DNA of 64,000 nucleotides from JASJAR01 sp039198225 (GTDB lineage: Bacteria; Pseudomonadota; Alphaproteobacteria; Rhodobacterales; Rhodobacteraceae): assembly GCA_039198225.1 (NCBI GenBank), contig JBCCTQ010000022.1, positions 1 to 64,000 on the forward strand. Reading direction: 5' to 3'. The number at the start of each line of letters is the position of its first letter. The stretch's first letter is position 1. The position numbers were made by a program, and so were the translations under genes. Of this stretch, positions 7,676 to 15,774 are shown one piece after another. A model generated the notes under the pieces. It was not told where the DNA came from and ran no database searches. It saw nothing but the letters and a program-made list of their open reading frames with translations.

Positions 7676-8604
7676 AGCCTGCGGGATGGAACGAGCTTTT
7701 GATTGCGGCGATCCTCGTTTTGCTCGCGGCGGCGGTTCCTTTCCTGGCCAACGGCTATTGGCTGTCTATCGCGGTCACCGCGATGATGTATGTCGCCCTT
7801 GCGACCTCCTGGGCGCTGTTTTCGGGGCCCACACATTACATTTCGCTGGCCACCGGAGCGTTCTTCGGCATTGGCGGCTATCTCGTGGGATCGGGTATGA
7901 GCGATTATGCCCAGCCTTTCTGGCTGATGGCGGTCCTCTCGCCTCTGGTCGGTGCGGTGCTCGCCGCTCTTATCGGGTTTGCCACGCTGAGGCTCTCGGG
8001 CGTTTATTTTGTGATTTTTACGCTCGGCCTCGCCGAGATGATCCGCAATGTCGTGAGTTGGGTGCAGAACAACTTCCTCGGCTCGCGCGGGCTTTATGTG
8101 CTGACCGACCTTCGAGATCATCATATTTACTGGATGCTCCTCGCTGTCGCCGCTCTGGTCTATCTCTTGGGTTGGGTCGTCAGCCGGTCGCGGATCGGTT
8201 TTGCGCTGCGGATCATCGGCGGGGACGAAACGGTGGCGCGCCATGTGGGTATCAACACCGCCACCGCCAAGGTGATCCTTTTCACCACCACGGGCTTTTT
8301 CGCGGCCCTCGTAGGCGCTCTGATCGCGCCTCGCTGGAGCTATATCGAGCCCAACCAGGTCTTTTCGCCCCAGCTCAGTTTTCTCGTGGTGATCATGGCG
8401 CTTCTTGGCGGGTCGGGGCGCCTTTGGGGGCCGCTTGTCGGCGTGATCCCGTTTACCATCGTGTGGGAATGGGTTGCGGTGCAGTTCCCGAACCAGTCGA
8501 CGCTGTTCTTGGGCCTTTCATTCCTGTTGATCGTCTACGTCCTGCCCCACGGCGTGGTCGGGCGGATCGAAGAGCTCCGCGCTCGGATAAGGGGGGCCGT
8601 ATGA
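7672..8604 (+). CDS. ABC transporter inner-membrane permease, LivM type
   Basis: A 310-residue permease with about eight to ten hydrophobic segments, the partner of the LivH-like subunit. LivM marks include HYISLATGAFFGIGGYL near residue 60, the ATLRLSGVYFVIFTLGLAEM segment and the coupling-loop motif GGSGRLWGPLVG near residue 245. ATG 7672 overlaps the stop of the preceding gene (ATGA), and its own stop overlaps the next start the same way, showing tight translational coupling. Length is normal for the family. Confidence 0.9.
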   Translation: MKPAGWNELLIAAILVLLAAAVPFLANGYWLSIAVTAMMYVALATSWALFSGPTHYISLATGAFFGIGGYLVGSGMSDYAQPFWLMAVLSPLVGAVLAALIGFATLRLSGVYFVIFTLGLAEMIRNVVSWVQNNFLGSRGLYVLTDLRDHHIYWMLLAVAALVYLLGWVVSRSRIGFALRIIGGDETVARHVGINTATAKVILFTTTGFFAALVGALIAPRWSYIEPNQVFSPQLSFLVVIMALLGGSGRLWGPLVGVIPFTIVWEWVAVQFPNQSTLFLGLSFLLIVYVLPHGVVGRIEELRARIRGAV

Positions 8605-9338
8605 AACCGCTCCGCCCGCTCCTGTCCGTCAAGAGTGTGACCAAGCGGTTCGGCGGCTTGGTGGCGGTGTCCGACATGACGTTCGATGTCGCTGAACATG
8701 AGATGGTCGGTGTGATTGGCCCTAACGGGTCGGGCAAGACGACGATGATGAACATGATTTCGGGAGCGTTCAAACCCTCCGAAGGTCGGATCGCTCTCAA
8801 GGGGCGCGTTCTTTCGGACATGCCCGCTCAGATGATCGCCCGCGCCGGGATTGGGCGCACGTTCCAGCTCGTCCGCCTTCTGCCGGGGCTGAGCGTATTG
8901 GAAAACGTGATGGCCGGATCGGTCTACGGTCACCGGCGGAAATGGGGCCGGGAGGCGGAAGAGTTTGCCCATGAAATGCTCGACCGAGTCGGCATGGATG
9001 CGATGTCGAACGAGCCGATCTCCGCGCTGACCTATATCGACCAAAAGCGGGTCGAGCTTGCCCGGACCCTTGCCGGTGAGCCCAAGGTCCTTTTGCTCGA
9101 CGAATGGCTCGCCGGGCTCAATCCGACCGAGCTCGAAACCGGAATAGCGCTGATCCATGATTTGCGTGACGAGGGCCGGACGGTGATCCTTGTTGAGCAT
9201 GTGATGGACGCGATCCGGTCGCTCTGTGACCGTTGCGTGGTGATGTCGTCCGGCGCCAAGATTGCCGAAGGCACACCGGACGATGTGCTGAGCGACCCGG
9301 ATGTGGTGCGGGCCTATCTGGGGGATGACGATGCTTGA
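8601..9338 (+). CDS. ABC transporter ATP-binding protein, LivG type
   Basis: A 245-residue ATPase with Walker A GPNGSGKT (near residue 40), the LivG Q-loop region GRTFQLVRLLPGL, Walker B VLLLDE and a switch His in LVEHVMDAI. Two places differ from the usual LivG: the signature is LTYIDQK instead of the common LSYGQQR, without the glycine that contacts ATP, and Walker B continues DEWLAGLNPTE instead of DEPAAGMNP. The paired LivF ATPase has a standard signature, so the heterodimer may have one degenerate ATP site. It overlaps LivM by ATGA and the next ATPase by eight bases. Confidence 0.9.
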   Translation: MKPLRPLLSVKSVTKRFGGLVAVSDMTFDVAEHEMVGVIGPNGSGKTTMMNMISGAFKPSEGRIALKGRVLSDMPAQMIARAGIGRTFQLVRLLPGLSVLENVMAGSVYGHRRKWGREAEEFAHEMLDRVGMDAMSNEPISALTYIDQKRVELARTLAGEPKVLLLDEWLAGLNPTELETGIALIHDLRDEGRTVILVEHVMDAIRSLCDRCVVMSSGAKIAEGTPDDVLSDPDVVRAYLGDDDA

Positions 9339-10452
9339 GGTGCGAGGGCTCTCGGCGGCCTACGGCCAGCATCCCGCCCTCGACGGGGTGTCCATCGGCG
9401 TCGACCAGGGTGAGATCGTCGTCATTCTCGGGGCCAACGGCGCCGGCAAGTCGACGCTCCTTCGCGCCATCGCAGGCATTTGCGAAGGCCGGGTTTCGGG
9501 CGAGGTCACACTTAGGGGCGCCGATATTGCCGGTCTCAGCTCCGACCAGCTCGTCGAGCGGGGCGTGTCGCTGGTGCCCGAAGGCCGCGGGATATTTGGC
9601 GACCTCACCGTGAAGGAAAACCTCCTTCTCGGCGCCTATCCGGGCCGGGCGCGTGACAACGAAGCGGCCAATCTCGACCGCGTGTTGGGGCTTTTCCCGA
9701 AACTCAAAGAACGCCAGGCGCAGGTCGCCCGCACCATGTCAGGCGGTGAACAGCAGATGGTTGCCATCGGGCGCGCTATGATGTCGGCGCCCGACATCCT
9801 CATGCTCGACGAGCCCTCGCTTGGCCTATCACCGCTCCTCTGCAAAGAGCTTTTTCAAAACCTCGCCCGGGTCAAATCGCTGGGTATCGGCGTTTTGCTG
9901 GTGGAGCAGAACGCCAAACAGAGCCTTGCTATTGCCGACCGCGGGTACCTTTTGGAGAACACCCGCATCACCCATGAGGACAGTGCGGCACGCTTAGCGA
10001 GCGATCCGGCCGTGCAGAAGGCCTATCTCGGCGGTGGCGGATCGACAGAGCGCGAAGCGCCTAACGCGGCCGAGGACCCACGACCGGCGCCCCCGGCATC
10101 TGTTCCGGCGGCGCGGGCCCAGCCCCAGCGGAGTGCCGACAGCCAAGTGGGCTTTTCGATAGCCGATCTTGTGAACAAAGCCGCCGCGACTTCGGCACAG
10201 GCGCCACGGACGACATCCGAAGAGGTCAAAGGCGCGGCCGAGCGGCTCGCCCATGATCGGCTGAGCGTCGTGATCAAAGACATCGAGGCGGCCGCCATTG
10301 CCGCGCGCCGCCGTCGTCCGACCGACACGGCGCCCGGCGCGTCACCGTCGCCACCCGAGCCCGGCGGCCCGCCCCCCGTCATTGAGATCTATCGCCGCCC
10401 CCGCGTCGAGATTTACCGCCGCCGCCCCTCGGGCCAATTCGAAAGGGACTGA
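9331..10452 (+). CDS. ABC transporter ATP-binding protein, LivF type, with long C-terminal tail
   Basis: A 373-residue protein; LivF proteins are normally about 235. Residues 1-234 form the ATPase: Walker A GANGAGKST (34-42), signature MSGGEQQ (136-142), Walker B ILMLDEPSLGLSP (156-168) and the VEQN switch region (191-194). Residues 235-373 are an extra tail rich in Ala, Pro, Ser and Arg, with a short predicted-helix part (about 275-330) and a near repeat IEIYRRP / VEIYRRRP close to the end. The tail is in frame and shares the GC character of the gene, so it appears to be real coding sequence; its role is unknown. ATG 9331 follows GGGGG and overlaps livG; ATG 9325 is an alternative. Last ABC subunit, one base before the first aldehyde dehydrogenase. 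Confidence 0.88.
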   Translation: MLEVRGLSAAYGQHPALDGVSIGVDQGEIVVILGANGAGKSTLLRAIAGICEGRVSGEVTLRGADIAGLSSDQLVERGVSLVPEGRGIFGDLTVKENLLLGAYPGRARDNEAANLDRVLGLFPKLKERQAQVARTMSGGEQQMVAIGRAMMSAPDILMLDEPSLGLSPLLCKELFQNLARVKSLGIGVLLVEQNAKQSLAIADRGYLLENTRITHEDSAARLASDPAVQKAYLGGGGSTEREAPNAAEDPRPAPPASVPAARAQPQRSADSQVGFSIADLVNKAAATSAQAPRTTSEEVKGAAERLAHDRLSVVIKDIEAAAIAARRRRPTDTAPGASPSPPEPGGPPPVIEIYRRPRVEIYRRRPSGQFERD

Positions 10453-10453
10453 C

Positions 10454-11929
10454 ATGCTCGACCACGCAGCTTCCGCGCCGGATATCAAAGGCCTCTACAT
10501 CAACGGCCATTGGCAGCCGACTGCCGCACAATTTGATGACCTCAATCCCGCCGATGGGTCGCTTTGGGCGCGCATGCCCGATGCGGGTATCGCCGAAACC
10601 CGTGCCGCCATCGACGCGGCCCATGGGGCGTTCCGCGATTGGGCCAACCGACCCTTCCAGGACCGTGCCCATCTCCTTTTGAAGATCGCCGATGCCTGGG
10701 AGCGCCGCATTCCCGACTACGTGGCGGCTGCGCAATTCGAAGGCGGTGGCAGCTTCGGCAAGGGTCAGTTTGAGGCGGGCCATGTGGCCGAGACCTTCCG
10801 CGCGGCGGCCGCACTTTGCTATGCGCCCATCGGAGAGATCATGCCGTCGCATCATCAGAAAGTGTCCCAAGCGGTGAAGGTGCCGATGGGCGTGATCGGC
10901 GTTATTAGCCCTTGGAACGTCCCTGGAATTCTAACGTCGCGGGGTTTTGCCTTCGGGCTCGCGGCCGGCAACACGATTGTCCTTAAACCGTCCGAAGAGA
11001 CGCCCTATGCGGGCGGGCTTCTGTTTGCCGAAGTGCTGGACGATGCCGGCGTTCCACCTGGGGTATTCAACGTCATCACCGCGTCGCGCGACAGCACACC
11101 CGCCGTGGGAGACGAGTTGATTGACAACCCGAAAGTGAAGGGGATCTCCTTTACCGGATCCACGCCCGTCGGCCGGATGATCGCCGCGAAATGCGGCGCG
11201 CACTTGAAGAAGTGCTGCATCGAGCTCGGCGGGAAAGACAGCCTCATCGTTTTGGATGATGCCGATATGGACCGCGCCACCTCCTCGGCGAATTTCGGCG
11301 CCTTCATGCATCAGGGCCAGATTTGCATGAGCGTCGAAAAGGTCTTGGTGCAGGACACGGTCTATGAGGAGTTTTTGCAAAAGTTCGTGGCCCGGGCGGC
11401 CAAGCTGAAAACCGGCAATCCGAGCGACAAGTCGGTCACCATCGGCCCCCTCATCAATGACCGCCAAGCCGCTAGGGTTGCCGCCCAAATCGATGACGCG
11501 CTGAAAAAGGGCGCGCGGCTCGCACTCGGAGGCAAGGTCGAAGGGCGGCTCATTGAGCCCACGATCCTCACTGGCGTCACGCCTGAAATGGACGTCTGGA
11601 ACGACGAGACCTTCGGGCCCGTCGCCGCGGTGGTGCCCTTCCGCAGCGATGCGGATGCCATCGCCATGTCGAACGACACCGAATACGGGCTCTCGGCGGG
11701 TATCATCTCGAGAAACGAAGACCGGGCTTTGGCCATCGCGCACCAGCTCGAAACCGGCATGGCCCATGTAAATTGCTCGACGATCAACGACGAATGCCAC
11801 GCGCCCTTTGGCGGCACCAAGGCCAGCGGTGTGGGTCGCCATGGCGGCAAATGGGCGATGGACACGTTTACCGAGACGCGCTGGATCACGCTCGACAAGG
11901 GAGGGCGGCCATACCCGCCGGTGTTCTAG
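10454..11929 (+). CDS. NAD(P)+-dependent aldehyde dehydrogenase (first of two)
   Basis: A 491-residue aldehyde dehydrogenase that would oxidise an aldehyde to a carboxylic acid. Active-site residues are intact: Cys291 in HQGQICMS, the general base Glu257 in CIELGGKD and Asn155 in SPWNVPG. The style (EGGGSFGKGQFE, KVPMGVIGVISPWN) resembles benzaldehyde/vanillin-type dehydrogenases, but the substrate cannot be fixed from sequence. It begins one base after the LivF stop and is followed four bases later by a short-chain dehydrogenase, which could supply its aldehyde from an alcohol. Confidence 0.92.
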   Translation: MLDHAASAPDIKGLYINGHWQPTAAQFDDLNPADGSLWARMPDAGIAETRAAIDAAHGAFRDWANRPFQDRAHLLLKIADAWERRIPDYVAAAQFEGGGSFGKGQFEAGHVAETFRAAAALCYAPIGEIMPSHHQKVSQAVKVPMGVIGVISPWNVPGILTSRGFAFGLAAGNTIVLKPSEETPYAGGLLFAEVLDDAGVPPGVFNVITASRDSTPAVGDELIDNPKVKGISFTGSTPVGRMIAAKCGAHLKKCCIELGGKDSLIVLDDADMDRATSSANFGAFMHQGQICMSVEKVLVQDTVYEEFLQKFVARAAKLKTGNPSDKSVTIGPLINDRQAARVAAQIDDALKKGARLALGGKVEGRLIEPTILTGVTPEMDVWNDETFGPVAAVVPFRSDADAIAMSNDTEYGLSAGIISRNEDRALAIAHQLETGMAHVNCSTINDECHAPFGGTKASGVGRHGGKWAMDTFTETRWITLDKGGRPYPPVF

Positions 11930-11932
11930 CCC

Positions 11933-12721
11933 ATGAAAGACGTCGTCAAAGGCAAAAGGATCATCGTCACGGGATCCTCATCGGGCATCGGTTGGGAAAC
12001 GGCGCGCCTTCTCAGCGAACAGGGTGCGGAGGTGCTGGGCGTCGATCTCAACAAGAACTTCGACCATGTGGAGGAATTCTACCGGGCCGATCTTTCTGAT
12101 CCGGCGACGATCGACGCGTTGGTGGACGCGCTGCCCGAGGGGATTGACGGGTTGGTCAACAATGCGGGCCTCCCGCCGACGAAGCCTGCCAACCTTCTTC
12201 TCCGGGTGAACCTTCTCGGCCTGAAGCGCCTGACCTACGGGCTCGTCCCTAAACTCAATGACGGGGCAAGCATCGTGAACGTCGCCTCCCTGGCCGGCAT
12301 CGGTTGGCCGCAGGCGACAGACGCGATCAAGGCGGCCGAGAGCTTGGGCCATCACAACCTCGATGCGTTCATCGATCGCTGGAATCTCTCAAGCGAAGGC
12401 GGGCGGAGCTACTTTTTCTCGAAAGAAGCGCTTTTGGTCTGGACCATGCAGAACCGCTGGACCTGGCGCGACCGGGGGATCCGGATGAATGCGGTCAGCC
12501 CCGGCCCGGTCGACACACCGATCCTCGGGGATTTCCTCCAAACGCTGGGCGCACGCGCCGAAGAGGACCGCAAGGTCATGGATCGACCCGGCACGGCCGA
12601 AGATATCGCGCCCGTGATCCTCTTTCTTTTGTCGGACATGACGACGTGGATCCGGGGCACCAACATACCGTCCGACGGCGGCATGTCATCGAACATCCTG
12701 TGCGCCACGCACGGGCTATGA
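11933..12721 (+). CDS. Short-chain dehydrogenase/reductase (coniferyl-alcohol/3-alpha-hydroxysteroid dehydrogenase-like)
   Basis: A 262-residue classical SDR. The NAD(P)-binding motif TGSSSGIG starts at residue 13, NNAG is at 76-79, and the catalytic Ser119, Tyr160 and Lys164 (YFFSK) are present. Near residue 127-150 it carries the extra stretch between Ser and Tyr that is seen in coniferyl-alcohol dehydrogenase and 3-alpha-hydroxysteroid dehydrogenase/carbonyl reductase. This points to oxidation of an aryl or alicyclic alcohol, by analogy only. It shares the operon with a second, similar SDR at 16956. A 16-codon bridging frame starts inside its stop. Confidence 0.88.
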   Translation: MKDVVKGKRIIVTGSSSGIGWETARLLSEQGAEVLGVDLNKNFDHVEEFYRADLSDPATIDALVDALPEGIDGLVNNAGLPPTKPANLLLRVNLLGLKRLTYGLVPKLNDGASIVNVASLAGIGWPQATDAIKAAESLGHHNLDAFIDRWNLSSEGGRSYFFSKEALLVWTMQNRWTWRDRGIRMNAVSPGPVDTPILGDFLQTLGARAEEDRKVMDRPGTAEDIAPVILFLLSDMTTWIRGTNIPSDGGMSSNILCATHGL

Positions 12722-12768
12722 GCTCTCAAGACGCGCGAGGGCAGAAAGAAATGGGAGACCAAAAATGA
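12718..12768 (+). CDS. Bridging mini-ORF (16 codons) between SDR and SPFH genes
   Basis: ATG 12718 overlaps the SDR stop (ATGA), and its own TGA 12766-12768 overlaps the ATG of the SPFH gene. The peptide would be MSSQDARGQKEMGDQK. The coding region contains the GGGAGA ribosome site of the next gene. It most likely serves translational coupling rather than making a functional peptide, and may be chance. Confidence 0.3.
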   Translation: MSSQDARGQKEMGDQK

Positions 12769-14285
12769 GTGCTTTAGGTGGGATCCTCCTCCTCCTCGTC
12801 ATTCTGGCGGTCATCATTGTGCTGGCCGCCTGGTGGTTTGAACGCTCTACCAACGAGGTGGCGCTGTTGCGCACCGGCGTGGGTGGGCGCCGGGTCGTGA
12901 TCGACGGGGGTGTCTTGGCGGTCCCTTATTTTCACGAGATCAGCCGGGTTAACATGCAGACGCTCCGGCTCGATGTGGAGCGACGGGGTGAGGCCTCGCT
13001 CATCACCCAGGACCGGCTCCGGGTGGATGTGGGCGCGGAATTCTACGTCTCCGTTGTCCCAGACGACGAGGCGATCACCCGCGCCGCCCAAACCCTCGGC
13101 CAGCGCACCTTCCAGCGCGACGAGCTCCGAAGCCTGATCGACGGGATGATGGTGGATGCGCTCCGGGCGGTGGCCGCCCAGATGACCATGGATCAGCTCC
13201 ACGAGAACCGGGCGGAGTTTGTGAGCGAGGTGCGAGGGCTCTTGGTGGAAACCTTGTCCCGCTATGGGCTCCAGCTCGACAGCGTGTCTCTGACCGCGCT
13301 CGACCAGACGCCGTTTTCCACACTCGACGAAAACAACGCCTTTAACGCGGTTGGTATGCGAAAGCTCGCCGAGGTGATCGCGAAGTCTAAAAAAGAACGC
13401 GCCGAGATCGATGCAGATAGCGAAGTGTCGGTGCGCCGGGCCGCCATGGAGGCCTCCCGGAAGCGCCTTGAGATTGACCTTGAAGAGCGCCGCGCCGAGA
13501 TCGCCCAGCAGCAGGAGATCGAAACCCTGGCTGCAGCGCAGATTGCCGAGGTGGCGAAACGCAAAGCCGATAGCGAGCGCGCCGCCACGGAAGCCAAGAT
13601 CGAGATGGAACGCTCAATTCAAGCGGCCGAAGTGGGCCGGGAACAGGCGCTGACCATCGCCGAGCAGGACCGGAAGATCGCGATCGCGGCAAAAAGCCAG
13701 GAGGAAAGCCAGGCCGCCGCCGAGGCCGATGCGGCCCGCGCCCAAGCAGTGAAAGCCGCCGAAGCGGTCGAAACGGCCCGGGCCTTGGCGGAAGCCGAGC
13801 GGCGCGCGGAGCTCTCACGCGTCGCGGCCGAAGCCGAAGCAAAAACGGCCGCGGCAAAGGCGGCCATCGCCGCAGAAAGCGACAAGGCAACCGCGAAAGA
13901 CCGAGCGGATGCGGTCCGTGAGGCGGCCGAAGCCGATAAGGTAGCGCGCCTTGCCGAGGCCGAGGCCGACCGAGCCCGGATCGAAGCGGAGAATGCCCGC
14001 TCGGAGGCCCTGGTTGCGATGGAGCTTGAAAAGGCCCGGCTCGAAGCGATGCCGAAAATCGTCGGCGAGATGGTCAAACCGGCCGAGAAGATCAAGTCGA
14101 TCAACGTCAACCATGTGACGGGCCTGGGCCGGGAGGGTGGCGGCGGGGCGCCGCAAACGCCGGTGGCTTCAGCGCTCGATGCGATCATGGATATGGCCGT
14201 CCAGTACCCGCTCTTAAAGAAGATCGGCGACGACATGGGCGTCTCTTTCGACGAGATTGCTAAGGGTAAGGACGAAAAGTCGTGA
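12765..14285 (+). CDS. Flotillin-like SPFH-domain membrane protein
   Basis: A 506-residue protein with one N-terminal transmembrane helix (about residues 5-24), an SPFH/band-7 domain (about 28-190) and a long charged Ala/Glu-rich coiled coil (about 195-420), ending in a short tail (VNVNHVTGLGREGGGGAP, then a helix). This is the YqiK/FloT flotillin architecture, which forms oligomers in membrane microdomains. Flotillins are usually next to an NfeD-type partner; none is here. Instead the gene lies inside a catabolic operon, overlapping the second aldehyde dehydrogenase by GTGA. A scaffold role for the transporters or dehydrogenases of this cluster is a plausible inference. Confidence 0.88.
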   Translation: MSALGGILLLLVILAVIIVLAAWWFERSTNEVALLRTGVGGRRVVIDGGVLAVPYFHEISRVNMQTLRLDVERRGEASLITQDRLRVDVGAEFYVSVVPDDEAITRAAQTLGQRTFQRDELRSLIDGMMVDALRAVAAQMTMDQLHENRAEFVSEVRGLLVETLSRYGLQLDSVSLTALDQTPFSTLDENNAFNAVGMRKLAEVIAKSKKERAEIDADSEVSVRRAAMEASRKRLEIDLEERRAEIAQQQEIETLAAAQIAEVAKRKADSERAATEAKIEMERSIQAAEVGREQALTIAEQDRKIAIAAKSQEESQAAAEADAARAQAVKAAEAVETARALAEAERRAELSRVAAEAEAKTAAAKAAIAAESDKATAKDRADAVREAAEADKVARLAEAEADRARIEAENARSEALVAMELEKARLEAMPKIVGEMVKPAEKIKSINVNHVTGLGREGGGGAPQTPVASALDAIMDMAVQYPLLKKIGDDMGVSFDEIAKGKDEKS

Positions 14286-15772
14286 ACCCCGACGCGGCCG
14301 TCACGACCGAGCTTTTTGTAGGTGGCGCAGCGCGCCCTGCTACGGGGGCCGCGCGTCTGAATGTGCGCAATCCGGCGCGTCCGGATGAGGTTGTGGGTGC
14401 CTCGGCCGACGCAAGTGCCGAGGATGTCGACGCCGCTGTGCGTGCCGCCCACGCCGCCTTCCCTGCCTGGGCCGCAACGGGAATTGAAGAGCGCGCATCG
14501 CTACTAGAAAAAGTGGCCGATCACCTCACCGCCGATGAGGACGACGTCGCGTTCCGCTCGCGCCTCTTCACCCGCGAGAACGGCAAGATCCTTCGCGAGA
14601 CGAGCGTGGAGATGTCGCGTTTGGGCGATCGGTTTCGTCAGGTTGCAGCGTACGGGCGACGGATGGCAGGCGATGAAGAGGTGATCAGAGGCGGGCCCTT
14701 TGAGACCATCGTCACCCGCCAGCCTCGCGGTGTGGCGGCTTTGATCGTGCCTTGGAACTGGCCGCTGGCCCTTCTCGGTGCAAAGCTTCCCCAGGCGCTT
14801 GTTGCGGGCAACACGGTGGTGGTCAAAGTCGCGGAGACGGCCGCCCTCGCGCCCACGCTCACATTGCACATGATCGCCAAGATGTTCCCGCCGGGCGTTG
14901 TTAACGTGCTGACCGGGGACGGCGCAAAGACGGGCGATGCGCTGACCGGACATAGTCTTGTCCGGAAGGTGAACTTCACCGGCTCGGTCCGTGTCGGGCG
15001 CATGGTGATGAAATCCGCTGCCAACAACATCACGCCCGTGACCCTCGAACTCGGCGGCAATGATCCGGCCATCCTTCTCGAAGATGCGGAGTTGAACGAC
15101 GAGACGTTCACCAAACTCTACTGGTCGGCCTTCGCGACCTCGGGCCAAATCTGCCACGCCCTGAAACGGCTTTATGTCCACCGCTCGCGCTATGACGAGG
15201 TGGTGGACGGGCTGACGGCCGCAGCCGAACGCGCGGTGGTCGGAGACGGACTTCTGCCCGAGACCACCATGGGGCCCCTCAATAATGCCGGCCAGCTTAA
15301 GGTTGTGCGAGACATGATCTCAGAGGCCCGAGCCGCGGAGGCGGATCTCAAGGAATGCGGTTCGGTGCCCGATGAGGCCCTTTACCAAACGGGGTACTTT
15401 CAGCGCCCCACGCTCGTCTACAACCCCGATCCGAGGCTCAGCGTGGTTCGCCAAGAGCAATTCGGCCCCGTCCTGCCTATTCTTCCTTTCGACACGGACG
15501 ACGAGGCTGTCGCCGCGGCCAATGACAGCGAGTTCGGGCTTTGCTCGTCGGTTTGGACCCAAGACCGGGACCGGGCGCTCAGCATCGCGCGCCAGATCGA
15601 AGCGGGCTACACCTATGTCAACGGACACGGGCCCATGGCCCAGGACGGGCGCGGCCCCTTCGGCGGTTTCAAGCTCTCGGGGATCGGGCGCAACATGGGC
15701 TATGACGGGGTGCTCACTTTTGCAGGCACCCACGCGATCTCGGCTCCCCAAGGCTTTTTACTGGAGACCTGA
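14282..15772 (+). CDS. NAD(P)+-dependent aldehyde dehydrogenase (second)
   Basis: A 496-residue aldehyde dehydrogenase with GTG start overlapping the SPFH stop (GTGA). Active-site residues are intact: Cys291 in SGQICHAL, Glu256 in LELGGND and Asn159 in VPWNWP. It is clearly a different subgroup from the 10454 enzyme (the PWNWPL and GNDPAIL motifs are typical of broad-specificity betaine/phenylacetaldehyde-type enzymes), so the two probably act on different aldehydes or at different steps rather than being a recent duplication. Followed two bases later by the tandem OsmC gene. Confidence 0.92.
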   Translation: MNPDAAVTTELFVGGAARPATGAARLNVRNPARPDEVVGASADASAEDVDAAVRAAHAAFPAWAATGIEERASLLEKVADHLTADEDDVAFRSRLFTRENGKILRETSVEMSRLGDRFRQVAAYGRRMAGDEEVIRGGPFETIVTRQPRGVAALIVPWNWPLALLGAKLPQALVAGNTVVVKVAETAALAPTLTLHMIAKMFPPGVVNVLTGDGAKTGDALTGHSLVRKVNFTGSVRVGRMVMKSAANNITPVTLELGGNDPAILLEDAELNDETFTKLYWSAFATSGQICHALKRLYVHRSRYDEVVDGLTAAAERAVVGDGLLPETTMGPLNNAGQLKVVRDMISEARAAEADLKECGSVPDEALYQTGYFQRPTLVYNPDPRLSVVRQEQFGPVLPILPFDTDDEAVAAANDSEFGLCSSVWTQDRDRALSIARQIEAGYTYVNGHGPMAQDGRGPFGGFKLSGIGRNMGYDGVLTFAGTHAISAPQGFLLET

Positions 15773-15774
15773 CC

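Noticed and set aside
5549..10452. Leucine/isoleucine/valine transporter (livKHMGF) as a specific function
   Set aside because: The family is clear but the dehydrogenase neighbours argue against a simple amino-acid importer, so no substrate or liv symbol is given.
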